A stretch of 64,000 bases of DNA from DASSQJ01 sp963773655 (GTDB lineage: Bacteria; Actinomycetota; Actinomycetes; Actinomycetales; Dermatophilaceae): NCBI GenBank assembly GCA_963773655.1, contig CAVZBX010000001.1:1-64000 (forward strand), in the 5' to 3' direction. A program made the translations under genes and the position numbers. The notes under the pieces are model-generated. The model saw only the letters and a program-made list of their open reading frames with translations, was not told the origin of the DNA and made no database searches. Positions 40,256 to 50,260 of this stretch are shown here, one piece after another (within the stretch, counting starts at the first letter, position 1; every line of letters starts with the position of its first letter).

Positions 40256-43200
40256 CCGACCACCCCTGTCGCCGCGGCGAAGCCCGGCTCGACCAGCCAC
40301 TCGTGCTCGGCCTCGATGACGGCGAGGACGCGACCGAGCCCGTCGGGGAGGTCGGCGCCCCCACGGCGGTGGGTGACGACCTCGCCGGACGCCAGCCGGA
40401 CGAGGTAGCCCTCCCCGTGCCGGAGGAAGCCCACGTTCGGTGAGCCGTCGAAGTCCTCGCGGGTCCAGAAGACGGTGACCTTGTCGCGGTAGGGGAGGCC
40501 GGCGTGGGGGCAGAACGTGCCGCAGTCACCGCACTCGTTGCACAGGCCGTCGAGGTGCACGATCTGCCGCTCGTCGGCGAACCCGGGTACCCGGACGGCG
40601 ACGTTCGCCCGGTTCGGGCACACCTCCGTGCAGATCTCGCAGACCTCGTCGCAGCGCAGGCAGCGCTCCGCCTCGGCTGCCCCGGTCGTTCGGCCGGCGA
40701 GGCGACCCCGGCGTCCGGCGAGGAGGTCCTCGGCGGTGAACACCGGTGCGGCGGAACGGTCGAAGTCAGCGCGCAGGCCGTGGCGGCGCAGGATGGCCCG
40801 CGCCACCACCTTCGCGTCGGCGATGGCCCGCACCACGGTGTCAGGGCCGATCCGGCCGTCGCCCGCGACGTACACCTCGTCGACGCCCCCGGCGACCTCG
40901 GCTCGGAAGTCGGGACCGAGCCGCGGCCTCCCGCGGTCGTCGACCGCGACCCGGTTGGCGAGGTAGCCGCCCGCGTCGATCGTGGCTCCCGTCGCACCGA
41001 TGACGGTGTCGAACGGAAGGTCGACGAACGTGCCGGTGCCCCGGGTCGTGCGGCGACCGTCGGACGCGTAGGCGGCGAGCTCGGCGCGCTCGCAGTGCAG
41101 GACCGAGCCGTCGTAGGACACGGGGGCCATCAGCTCGAGGACCTCGACGCCCTCCGCCCGCACCACGTTCACGTCCTCCTGCGCGGCCGGCATGAACGGC
41201 TCGGTGCGGCGGTAGACAAGGGCGACGTGTTCGACGCCAGGCGTGCGCAGCACGGTGCGGGCGCAGTCCATCGCGACGTCACCGGCCCCGATGACGGCGA
41301 CCCGCCGCCCGGCCACCGCCCCGCCCGGGGTCTGGGCGTCCCAGAGGAAGTCGAGGGCGTCGCGGACCAGCTCCCCGCCGCTCTCGACCGGGGTCACCCC
41401 ACGCCCCCACGATCCCGTGGCCAGCACGACATGGCCGAAGCGGGTCCGCAGGTCGGCCACGTCGTAGTCGGGGTCGCAGCCGAAGTGGAAGACCACCCCG
41501 GTTGCCTCCGCGAGCCGGACGTCCCGGTCGACCTGCTCCCGGGTGATCCGGAACGTGGGGATGATCCGCCGGACGATGCCGTACGGGCCGTCCAGCTTCT
41601 CGAAGACCTCGACATGGATCCCGTTGCGGCGCAGGAACATCGCGACCGCGATGCCCGCCGGCCCGGCGCCCACGACGGCGACCCGGGCGCTGCACGCGAA
41701 CGGCGCCGGGGTGGTGGATGCGATGAAGGACTCCTGGGCCGCGTTCGCCGCCGCCAGCTTGACGCCCCGGATGTCGATCCCGGTGTCGTAGTCGACCCGG
41801 GTGCAGTGCGCGCGGCAGGGCTCGGAGCACAGGACGCCGGTGACGGTGGGGGCGGTGTTGTCGCGCACGACGACCCGGAACGCGTCGGCGTGCCGGCCGG
41901 CGGCGGCGAGGGCGAGGTAGGTGGGGACCTGCTGCTCGATCGGGCATCCGTCGTGCTCGCAGGGCGCCGAGAAGCAGTCGGTGAGCGGCAGCGGGGAGGC
42001 GGTCTTGCGCGAGCCGACCTTCTCCCGGTGACGCTTGTGGGTGCGCGGGTCCGCGACGACGCGCGCGGCGAGGGCCGCGACCGCGTCGGCGTCGACCCGC
42101 CCCGGCTCGCCTCCGCCGTCCCCGCCCGTCACGGTGGTGGACAGCTCGGCCAGTTGGTTCAGCCGTGCGTACCCGCCGGGCTTGAGCAGGGTCGTGCACA
42201 CCGTGACCGGTGCGATGCCGGTGCGCAGGAGGTCCGCGACGTTCGTCGCGTCCGCCCCGCCGGCGTAGGAGATCGGCAGCCGGCCGTCGAACGCCCGGGC
42301 CAGGGTGGCCGCGAGGGTGAGGGTGAGGGGGAGCAGGGCGCGCCCGGACACGTACATCTCGCTCGCGGGCAGCTCGCCGCGGGTCACGTCCGTGGGCAGG
42401 GTGTTGCTCAGCTTGACCCCGAAGACCAGGCCGGCGGCGCGCGCCCGCCGGTCCAGCCGGCCGAACATCGCGACGGCGTCGGCGAGCTGGAGGTCGGTGG
42501 TGAAGTGGTGGTCGTCGAAGGCGAGGTGCGCGTAGCCGAGGTCGTCGAGGGTGCGGCGGGTGAGGCCGTACCCGAGCAGCGTCGGGTTGCACTTGACGTA
42601 GGTGTGCAGGCCCCGGTCGAGGAGGTGCCCGGCCATCCGCTCGATCTCGTCCGGGGGGCAGCCGTGCAGCGTCGAGATCGTCACCGAGTCGGCGAGCCGC
42701 GGCGTGACGCGCTCGAGCCGGTCGCGGTCGAACCGGGTGAAGCGGCCGAGGTTCGCCTCGAGCCAGCCGCTGGCCTCGACGAAGGCCGGGGTCGCCGAGG
42801 CGTCGAGGAGTCCGTCGAGGAACGCGACCATCGCGGGCTCCCGGAGGCCGGCGAGGTCGTAGCCGACGGAGGCGTTGAACGCGACGTCGTCGCCGTCGCC
42901 GAGGCCCAGCTCCGCGGCGAGGACCCGGATGGCGAGGTGGGCGTGCACGTACTCCGCGTACGCCTGGCCGACGGTGAGCTCGGTGGACCACTCGCAGTTG
43001 AGGCCCTCGTCCTCGACGTTGATGCACGGCTTCGCCACGGCTGCGCGGATCGCCTCGCCGTCGAGCGCCTGCACGGTCTTCAGCTCGACGAACCGCGCGC
43101 CGGCGAGGTAGGCGGTGAGGATGTTCTGCGCGAGCTGGGTGTGCGGCCCCGCGGCGGGGCCGACGAGGGTGGCCACGGCGTGCCCCATCGGGTCACGGGC

Positions 43201-43326
43201 CGGGGGACCGCAGGGGTGGACGACGTGCTCCTGGCGGAGCCCGAAGACCGTGCCGTGGCGGCGGCGCTCGGCCAGCGCCCACCCGACGAGGTGCGCGAAG
43301 GGGAGCGGGCGCATGACGTCACCCAT
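40252..43326 (-). CDS. ygfK: YgfK-type iron-sulfur flavoprotein
   Basis: This 1,024-residue protein matches YgfK (annotated in Enterobacteria as a putative selenate reductase subunit). It has an N-terminal TIM-barrel region like dihydropyrimidine/dihydroorotate dehydrogenase (about 1-420). A GltD-like module follows with Fe-S cysteines (CEHDGCPIEQ, CSEPCRAHC) and FAD/NAD sites (VVGAGPAGIAV, VIGAGDVAMDCARTV). The C-terminal 4Fe-4S motifs are CLRCDEVCEICTEVC and CNECGDCGTFC. It should carry electrons for xdh or reduce a purine ring. GGAGG precedes ATG 43326 by 6 nt, so it opens the ygfK-ssnA-hydA-xdh operon. Confidence 0.9.
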   Translation of the reverse strand: MGDVMRPLPFAHLVGWALAERRRHGTVFGLRQEHVVHPCGPPARDPMGHAVATLVGPAAGPHTQLAQNILTAYLAGARFVELKTVQALDGEAIRAAVAKPCINVEDEGLNCEWSTELTVGQAYAEYVHAHLAIRVLAAELGLGDGDDVAFNASVGYDLAGLREPAMVAFLDGLLDASATPAFVEASGWLEANLGRFTRFDRDRLERVTPRLADSVTISTLHGCPPDEIERMAGHLLDRGLHTYVKCNPTLLGYGLTRRTLDDLGYAHLAFDDHHFTTDLQLADAVAMFGRLDRRARAAGLVFGVKLSNTLPTDVTRGELPASEMYVSGRALLPLTLTLAATLARAFDGRLPISYAGGADATNVADLLRTGIAPVTVCTTLLKPGGYARLNQLAELSTTVTGGDGGGEPGRVDADAVAALAARVVADPRTHKRHREKVGSRKTASPLPLTDCFSAPCEHDGCPIEQQVPTYLALAAAGRHADAFRVVVRDNTAPTVTGVLCSEPCRAHCTRVDYDTGIDIRGVKLAAANAAQESFIASTTPAPFACSARVAVVGAGPAGIAVAMFLRRNGIHVEVFEKLDGPYGIVRRIIPTFRITREQVDRDVRLAEATGVVFHFGCDPDYDVADLRTRFGHVVLATGSWGRGVTPVESGGELVRDALDFLWDAQTPGGAVAGRRVAVIGAGDVAMDCARTVLRTPGVEHVALVYRRTEPFMPAAQEDVNVVRAEGVEVLELMAPVSYDGSVLHCERAELAAYASDGRRTTRGTGTFVDLPFDTVIGATGATIDAGGYLANRVAVDDRGRPRLGPDFRAEVAGGVDEVYVAGDGRIGPDTVVRAIADAKVVARAILRRHGLRADFDRSAAPVFTAEDLLAGRRGRLAGRTTGAAEAERCLRCDEVCEICTEVCPNRANVAVRVPGFADERQIVHLDGLCNECGDCGTFCPHAGLPYRDKVTVFWTREDFDGSPNVGFLRHGEGYLVRLASGEVVTHRRGGADLPDGLGRVLAVIEAEHEWLVEPGFAAATGVVG

Positions 43327-43422
43327 CGGCGCCTCCGGCGCCGTCCGCGGCCCGGTACCTCATACCCCGATGGTGGACCGCTGCGGCTCGTCCGGCGAGG
43401 GAACCGGGTGATGATCACAGTG

Positions 43423-43439
43423 GGGCGGCAGCGCCGCCC
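43423..43439 (-). terminator. Hairpin downstream of the PLP-enzyme gene
   Basis: GGGCGGC-AGC-GCCGCCC, a perfect 7-bp stem 5 nt after the stop of the gene ending at 43445. No T-run follows; a likely structural terminator between that gene and the ygfK operon. Confidence 0.5.
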
Positions 43440-43444
43440 GTGGC

Positions 43445-44977
<1,533 letters not shown>

Positions 44978-45086
44978 GCCGCCAGTATCGGGCCGAGGTG
45001 CGGTGCCGGGCCGCACGTGCGGCGCTCGTCACGGACCCTGCAGGTCAGGCCTGGGGCGCGCGTTCGACCGCTGACCCGCCGCAACT

Positions 45087-45165
45087 TTTCGGGGTTACCC
45101 CGAAACGTCGACGTCGCAGGGGTTGGCAAGCGGGGCCAGGTCGGCTTTTCGGGGTCACCCCGAAA
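45087..45165. promoter_or_regulatory. Twin 19-bp palindromes, 60 bp apart
   Basis: TTTCGGGGTnACCCCGAAA occurs at 45087-45105 (centre T) and 45147-45165 (centre C), each perfect. About 40 bp of flanking sequence (ACGTCGCAGGG(G)TTGGC(A/G)AGC) is repeated too, so the unit is a 60-bp direct repeat. It sits between the ygeX stop and the start of the PLP-enzyme gene, i.e. in that gene's upstream region. A dimeric repressor pair binding on one DNA face is likely; hairpin terminators of ygeX are the alternative (no T-run). Confidence 0.65.
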
Positions 45166-45193
45166 TGTCCAACGTCGCAGGGTTGGCGAGCCG

Positions 45194-46306
45194 TCAGCGC
45201 CCGACGATGCGTTCGAAGCGCAGCGGGTCGGTGGGCCGCTCGGTGAGGAGTACGAGCACGACGTCGTCGGTGGCGAGCCCGAGCCCGTCGCGCTCCGCGA
45301 GCAGCCCGGCCAGGCCGGCGGCGCCGCTCTCACCGGCCTCGATGCCGTCGGCGTGCAGGAGGCGCACGGCATCCTCCGCGAAGCCGTCGTCGACCGTGAC
45401 GAACCGGTCGTAGCCCCGCAGGTTGCTCTCGAGGGCGGCCAGGGACGGTGTGCCGCAGTTCAGCCCGGCCATGCACGTGTCGCCCTCGGCCGGCACGGTG
45501 ACGAGGTGCCCGGCGAGGGCGCTCTCGGTCACGCACGCCGCGTCGGTGGGCTCGACGCCGACGAGCATCCGGGCCGGGCGCGGTGCGAAGGCGCGCGCGA
45601 CGGCGGCGCTCAGCGCCCCGACCCCGATCTGGGCCGCCACGACGGTCGGCTCGGGCACCTCTGCGCGCTCGATCGCGGCCACGACCTCGGCGAGCATCGT
45701 CCCGTAGCCGTCGAGGACCCAGCCGGGCACGTCGGTGTACCCCTGCCAGCTGGTGTCGTCGATGACGACGTGGGTCTCGTCGTCGAGGGCCGCGCTCGCG
45801 GTGATCGTGTCGTCGTAGCTGCCGGCGACGACCCGCACCTCGGCCCCCTCTGCGGTGATCCGCTCGATGCGGCTCTCGGCGGTCCCTGCGGGCACGAGGA
45901 CGACCGCCGGCAGGTGGAGGAGGGCGGCCAGGTGCGCGACCGCGTGGCCGTGGTTGCCGTCGGTGGCCGCGACGAGCGTCAGCGGGCGGCCCGAGGCGGC
46001 GACCACCTCGCGCAGCTCGTCGAGCGAGGGCTCGGGCCCCGGTTCGCGGCCGAGCCTGGCCAGGATGCCGCGGTAGGTCGCCCAGGACGCGCCGAGGATC
46101 TTGAACGACGGCATCCCCATCCGGCGGCTCTCGTCCTTGACCAGCACCTGCGCGACGCCGAGCCGGTCGGCGGCGGTGGGAGCGGAGCGGATCGGCGTCG
46201 GGGCGAAGCCGGGCAGCGACGCGTGGAAGCCCGGTGGCGGGGGGTCGCCGGCCGGCACGTGCGTGCGGTCCACGTGGGGGTTCTCGACGAGCCGCGAGCC
46301 GGGCAT
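45194..46306 (-). CDS. ygeX: Diaminopropionate ammonia-lyase
   Basis: This 370-residue PLP enzyme matches YgeX: PLP-lysine in GMPSFKILGASWATY (about 72), VAATDGNHGHAVAHLA, the cofactor region QIGVGALSAAVARAF and TCMAGLNCGTPS. It converts 2,3-diaminopropionate to pyruvate and two ammonia. In this cluster the substrate is thought to arise from purine/urate degradation. It is divergent from ygeW across 66 bp. A TACGCT box (46313-46318, minus) lies 6 nt before its ATG, so it is probably leaderless. It is slightly shorter than the E. coli protein (398). Confidence 0.92.
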   Translation of the reverse strand: MPGSRLVENPHVDRTHVPAGDPPPPGFHASLPGFAPTPIRSAPTAADRLGVAQVLVKDESRRMGMPSFKILGASWATYRGILARLGREPGPEPSLDELREVVAASGRPLTLVAATDGNHGHAVAHLAALLHLPAVVLVPAGTAESRIERITAEGAEVRVVAGSYDDTITASAALDDETHVVIDDTSWQGYTDVPGWVLDGYGTMLAEVVAAIERAEVPEPTVVAAQIGVGALSAAVARAFAPRPARMLVGVEPTDAACVTESALAGHLVTVPAEGDTCMAGLNCGTPSLAALESNLRGYDRFVTVDDGFAEDAVRLLHADGIEAGESGAAGLAGLLAERDGLGLATDDVVLVLLTERPTDPLRFERIVGR

Positions 46307-46360
46307 GGGCCGAGCGTAGGGGGTGACCGGTTCCACGTCCGGGGGCCGGGTCGACGACCC

Positions 46361-46366
46361 TAGACT
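46361..46366 (+). promoter_or_regulatory. -10 box of ygeW, leaderless architecture
   Basis: TAGACT lies 6 nt before the presumed start codon ATC at 46373. This is the same spacing as TACGCT to ATG for the divergent ygeX and as other leaderless genes here. It fixes the transcription start at or next to the ATC. Confidence 0.5.
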
Positions 46367-46372
46367 GGCGGC

Positions 46373-47581
46373 ATCACCAGGACGGGACGCGCGACGGACT
46401 TCGCGTCGGCGGTCGGCCGGCTGGACGGCCTCGACCACCGATCCCTCCACCGCACCGACATCCTGCGCACCTGGGACGCCACCGACGACGGGGTCCGGGC
46501 CGTGCTCGCGGTCGCCGACGCGCTGCGGGCGCTGCGCGTGGCGAACCGGAGCGCTCGGATCGTCGACTCCGGCCTCGGTGTCTCGGTCTTCCGCGACAAC
46601 TCGACGCGCACCCGCTTCTCCTTCGCCTCGGCCTGCAACCTGCTCGGCCTCGCGGTGCAGGACTTCGACGAGGGCAGCTCGCAGGTGGCGCACGGCGAGA
46701 CGGTGCGTGAGACCGCGACGATGATCTCGTTCATGGCCGACGTCGTCGGCATCCGGGACGACCTGTACGTCGGGCACGGCCACCGCTTCATCACCGAGTT
46801 CGCGCAGTTCCTCACCGAGAGCCACGCCGAGGGTGCGCTCGAGCAGCGACCGACGGTGGTCAACCTCCAGAGCGACGTCGACCACCCCACCCAGGCCTTC
46901 GCCGACCTGCTGCACCTCGTCCACCGGTTCGGCGGCGTCGAGGAGCTGCGCGGGCGCCGGCTCGCGATGACGTGGGCGCACTCACCGAGCTACGGCAAGC
47001 CGCTCTCGGTGCCGCAGGGGATGGTCGCGCTCATGGCCCGCCTCGGGATGGACGTCGTGCTCGCCCACCCGCGCGGCTACGGCCTGCTGGACGAGCCGCT
47101 GGTGGCGGCCGCCCGCGGGGCCGAGCGCTCCGGCGGGTCGTTCACCGTCACGGACTCCCTGGGCGAGGCCGTCGACGGGGCCGACGTCGTGTGCGCGAAG
47201 AGCTGGGCGCCGTTCGAGCCGATGCTGGAGCGGGCGGCGCTGCACGAGCGAGGCGACACCGCCGGCATCCACGACCTCGAGCGGGCGATGCTGGCGCAGA
47301 ACGCCGAGCACCGCGACTGGACCGTCACCCCCGATCTCATGCGCACGACCCGGGGCGGCGAGGGTCTCTACCTCCACCCGCTGCCCGCCGACATCACCGG
47401 CGTCGGCTGTGACGCGGGCGAGGTCGACGCCGACGTCTTCGACGCCCACCGGACCTCGCTCTACGAGCAGGCCGGCAACAAGCCCTACGCCATCGCCGCG
47501 ATGGTCTTCCTCAGCCGGGTCGAGGACCCCGCCGCCCGGCTCCACGACCTCTGGGAGCGGGGCACCGCCCGCCGGAGCTAG
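46373..47581 (+). CDS. ygeW: YgeW-type carbamoyltransferase
   Basis: This is a carbamoyltransferase-fold protein of about 402 residues that matches YgeW. It has the carbamoyl-phosphate loop FRDNSTRTRFSFAS (about 70-83), HGETVRETA, VNLQSDVDHPTQAFADL and the late HPLPADITGV. The YgeW group is assigned to catabolic purine/oxamate-like carbamoyl transfer. The start is odd: the frame is closed by TAG at 46361, and no ATG, GTG or TTG precedes the conserved region. The only position that fits both family length (E. coli 396) and the leaderless box is ATC 46373. Either a rare AUC start or a base error is involved. Followed by ygeY after 31 bp. Confidence 0.85.
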   Translation: MTRTGRATDFASAVGRLDGLDHRSLHRTDILRTWDATDDGVRAVLAVADALRALRVANRSARIVDSGLGVSVFRDNSTRTRFSFASACNLLGLAVQDFDEGSSQVAHGETVRETATMISFMADVVGIRDDLYVGHGHRFITEFAQFLTESHAEGALEQRPTVVNLQSDVDHPTQAFADLLHLVHRFGGVEELRGRRLAMTWAHSPSYGKPLSVPQGMVALMARLGMDVVLAHPRGYGLLDEPLVAAARGAERSGGSFTVTDSLGEAVDGADVVCAKSWAPFEPMLERAALHERGDTAGIHDLERAMLAQNAEHRDWTVTPDLMRTTRGGEGLYLHPLPADITGVGCDAGEVDADVFDAHRTSLYEQAGNKPYAIAAMVFLSRVEDPAARLHDLWERGTARRS

Positions 47582-47612
47582 CCACTCGGACCCTCAGGAA
47601 GGGGAACACCCG

Positions 47613-48824
47613 ATGCCACAGATCGACTACGGCCGCGTCCGTGAGGCCGCCGAGGGCTACCGCGGCGAGATGGTCGCCTTCCTCCGGGCGCTGATCCGCA
47701 ACCGGGGGACGAGCTGTCACGAGGAGGCGAAGGCCCGGCTCGTCGTCGCGGAGATGCAACGGCTCGGCTACACGAGCACGCGCATCGACGCCCTCGGCAG
47801 CGCGATCGGGTCGATGGGGACCGGTGGGACGCTCATCGCCTTCGACGGGCACATCGACACCGTCGGGGTCGGCAACCCCGAGAACTGGACCTTCGACCCC
47901 TTCGAGGGCTTCGAGGACGACGAGCTCGTCGGCGGCCGCGGCGCGTCCGACCAGCTCGGCGGGGTGGTGTCCGCGGTGTACGGCGCGCGGATCGCCAAGG
48001 ACCTCGACCTGCTCTCGGACGCGTACACCTACCTCGTCACGGCGACCGTGCAGGAGGAGGACTGCGACGGGCTGTGCTGGCTGCACCTCATCGAGGAGGA
48101 CGGCGTGCGGCCCGCCTTCGTGGTCTCCACCGAGTCGACCGACGGGGGCATCTACCGGGGCCACCGCGGCCGGATGGAGATCCGCGTCGACGTCTCCGGC
48201 GTCTCCTGCCACGGCTCGGCGCCGGAGCGGGGCGACAACGCGATCTACACGATGGCGGAGATCCTCCTCGACGTCCGCGACCTCAACGACCGGCTCCCCG
48301 CCGACGAGTTCCTCGGCAAGGGCACCGTGACGACCTCGGAGATCTTCTCCACGTCCCCGTCGCGCTGCGCCGTCGCCGACCACTGCTGGATCTCGCTCGA
48401 CCGCCGGCTCACCGACGGCGAGACCTGGCAGGGCGCCCTCCGCGAGGTCGAGGAGCTGCCCTCGGTGCGCACACACGGGGCGACGGTGTCGTGCTACGAG
48501 TACCGGTCGACGGCCTGGACCGGGACCGAGTACGGCCAGCAGTGCTACTTCCCGACGTGGGTGGTGCCGGAGGACTCCCGCGAGGTGCGGGCCGCCGCAC
48601 AGGCCCACCGCGAGCTCTTCGGGGAGCCGCGCATCGACAAGTGGACCTTCTCGACCAACGGCGTCGCGATCGCCGGCCGGCACGGCATTCCGGTCGTCGG
48701 CTTCGGGCCGGGTCGGGAGGAGCAGGCGCACGCCCCGGACGAGGTGCAGTGGAAGGACGACCTCGTCCGGTGCGCGGCCCTCTACAGCGTCCTCCCGACG
48801 GTGTACTGCGAGCTCGACGGCTGA
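47613..48824 (+). CDS. ygeY: YgeY family selenium-metabolism-linked hydrolase
   Basis: This 403-residue M20-type metallopeptidase/deacylase has the zinc ligands His in FDGHIDTV (about 73), Asp in RGASDQLGG, Glu in QEEDCDG and Glu in STESTDG, with a dimerisation domain from about 190. It matches YgeY, the M20 hydrolase always found with ygeW/ygeX. It probably hydrolyses an N-acyl or carbamoyl intermediate to release diaminopropionate for YgeX (inference). ATG 47613 has GGAAGGGG upstream. It is cotranscribed with ygeW. Confidence 0.92.
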   Translation: MPQIDYGRVREAAEGYRGEMVAFLRALIRNRGTSCHEEAKARLVVAEMQRLGYTSTRIDALGSAIGSMGTGGTLIAFDGHIDTVGVGNPENWTFDPFEGFEDDELVGGRGASDQLGGVVSAVYGARIAKDLDLLSDAYTYLVTATVQEEDCDGLCWLHLIEEDGVRPAFVVSTESTDGGIYRGHRGRMEIRVDVSGVSCHGSAPERGDNAIYTMAEILLDVRDLNDRLPADEFLGKGTVTTSEIFSTSPSRCAVADHCWISLDRRLTDGETWQGALREVEELPSVRTHGATVSCYEYRSTAWTGTEYGQQCYFPTWVVPEDSREVRAAAQAHRELFGEPRIDKWTFSTNGVAIAGRHGIPVVGFGPGREEQAHAPDEVQWKDDLVRCAALYSVLPTVYCELDG

Positions 48825-48889
48825 GGGACGGGCAGGGACAGCAACGGACGTCACCCGGCGCTCGGCTCGGGGTTCGGCGCCCGGTGTTC

Positions 48890-49372
48890 CTACCTCGGCG
48901 CGTACGCCAGGTTCAGGTGGTCGTGGTGCCTGTCCCACGAGAGGTCGAGTGACCAGCAGCCCGGTGCGGGCAGGTCGACGACCGACGGGCCGGGTCCCTC
49001 CGCCAGGGAGCGGGTGACGCTCTCTCCGGATGCCCGCAGGGTCGCCCGGATCTCCAGCGGACCGCCCGAGCCGTCGCGGGTGACCCAGAGGATCTTGTTG
49101 TTGCGGTCCACGGGCGGCGGCACCTGCAGCGGGTGGTGCTCGGCCCAGAGGATGGCCACGATCTCGCTGCGGTCCCCGAGCACGTGCGGCATCGGCCGCG
49201 CGGGTGGGAAGAACCCGCCCTGCGCCCACTCCGGAAGGGGAGCGGCGGGGTGGTCGGTCGCGCAGCCGACGGTCGTCGGGCTGGGCGCCGCGGTCGGTGA
49301 CGGGCGGGGACCGCCGGTGCACCCCGCCAGGGACACCGCCCCGAGCACCGCCAGTGCCGCTCGCCAGCCCAC
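48890..49372 (-). CDS. Putative lipoprotein, 160 aa
   Basis: An N-terminal signal with lipobox LAGC (Cys18) in VLGAVSLAGCTGG predicts a lipoprotein anchored to the outer face of the membrane. A Thr/Pro/Ala-rich linker follows and then an uncharacterised beta domain (about 45-160) ending GCWSLDLSWDRHHDHLNL. GTG start. It converges on ygeY. Domain family not recognised; a substrate-binding or envelope role is likely. Confidence 0.75.
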   Translation of the reverse strand: MGWRAALAVLGAVSLAGCTGGPRPSPTAAPSPTTVGCATDHPAAPLPEWAQGGFFPPARPMPHVLGDRSEIVAILWAEHHPLQVPPPVDRNNKILWVTRDGSGGPLEIRATLRASGESVTRSLAEGPGPSVVDLPAPGCWSLDLSWDRHHDHLNLAYAPR

Positions 49373-49462
49373 CGTCCGACGATACGTCCGCGGCGGGCAG
49401 GATGGCGGGGGTGCGCCGGCTGCGGGAGCTCGCCGGGCCTGAGCGGCCCGTCGGCGGGGACG

Positions 49463-50260
49463 TCAGAGCTCGGTGCGACCCAGCCCCCACGCCGCTCCGG
49501 CCAGGAACAGCGCGGTGAGGACGGCGGCCGACACCACCGGGCCCGTGGTGAGGAGCGAACCGTCGGCCAGGACCGCGCCGCTGAGGCGTCCGACGCTCCA
49601 GGGCAGCCGGTCCACGAGCTCGGGGAGCCCGGCGACGACCAGGTCGGCCCCGAAGATGCCGGCCAGCGGCAGCGCCACGACCAGCGCCCGGGACCACGTC
49701 GTGGCGCTGAGGGCCAGCACGAGCGCGAGGGTGAAGGCGACGAGCAGGGCGACGAGCAACGCGGCGCCGAGCGTCGGCCCGACCGGCCACGGTTCGCCGA
49801 GCGCCAGGGACAGCTGGGCCCAGACGCCGAGCCAGGGGATGACGACGACGACCACGAGCAGGGCCGTGAGGTGCGCGGTGAACTTCGCCGCCACCAGGGC
49901 GGTCCTCGACAGCGGCTTGGAGAGCATCCACTCCAGCACGCCCGTCCGGCGCTCGTCGATGAGGATGCCCTGCCCGGCGACCACCGCGGCGACCGACCCC
50001 AGCACCGCGGCCATCCCGCCGAACTGGGCGGCGATCTCCAGCGGCGTCGCCGGGGGTCCTTCCATGGCGACGCCCACCTCGGGGAGCACCCAGAGCGTGG
50101 CGGCGAGGAGACCGTTGACCACGACCGTCCAGGTGAGGGCGTGCACCCACCACCGGCGGGTGGACCACCAGGAGCCGGACTCGCGCCGGAGCTGGTTGGT
50201 GAACCCGGCGAAGGGCGCGGACCGCGGTCGGAGGGCGGACGTGGGCGCGGACGCGGTCAT
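49463..50260 (-). CDS. ABC-2 type transporter permease
   Basis: This 265-residue integral membrane protein has six hydrophobic segments (for example HALTWTVVVNGLLAATLWVL; ALLVVVVVIPWLGVW; LGAALLVALLVAFTLALVLAL) and the cytoplasmic ERRTGVLEWMLSKPLSR typical of ABC-2 permeases. It forms an exporter with the ATPase encoded upstream, overlapping by ATGA (50257-50260). The substrate is unknown; drug, lipid or peptide export are usual options. Confidence 0.85.
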   Translation of the reverse strand: MTASAPTSALRPRSAPFAGFTNQLRRESGSWWSTRRWWVHALTWTVVVNGLLAATLWVLPEVGVAMEGPPATPLEIAAQFGGMAAVLGSVAAVVAGQGILIDERRTGVLEWMLSKPLSRTALVAAKFTAHLTALLVVVVVIPWLGVWAQLSLALGEPWPVGPTLGAALLVALLVAFTLALVLALSATTWSRALVVALPLAGIFGADLVVAGLPELVDRLPWSVGRLSGAVLADGSLLTTGPVVSAAVLTALFLAGAAWGLGRTEL

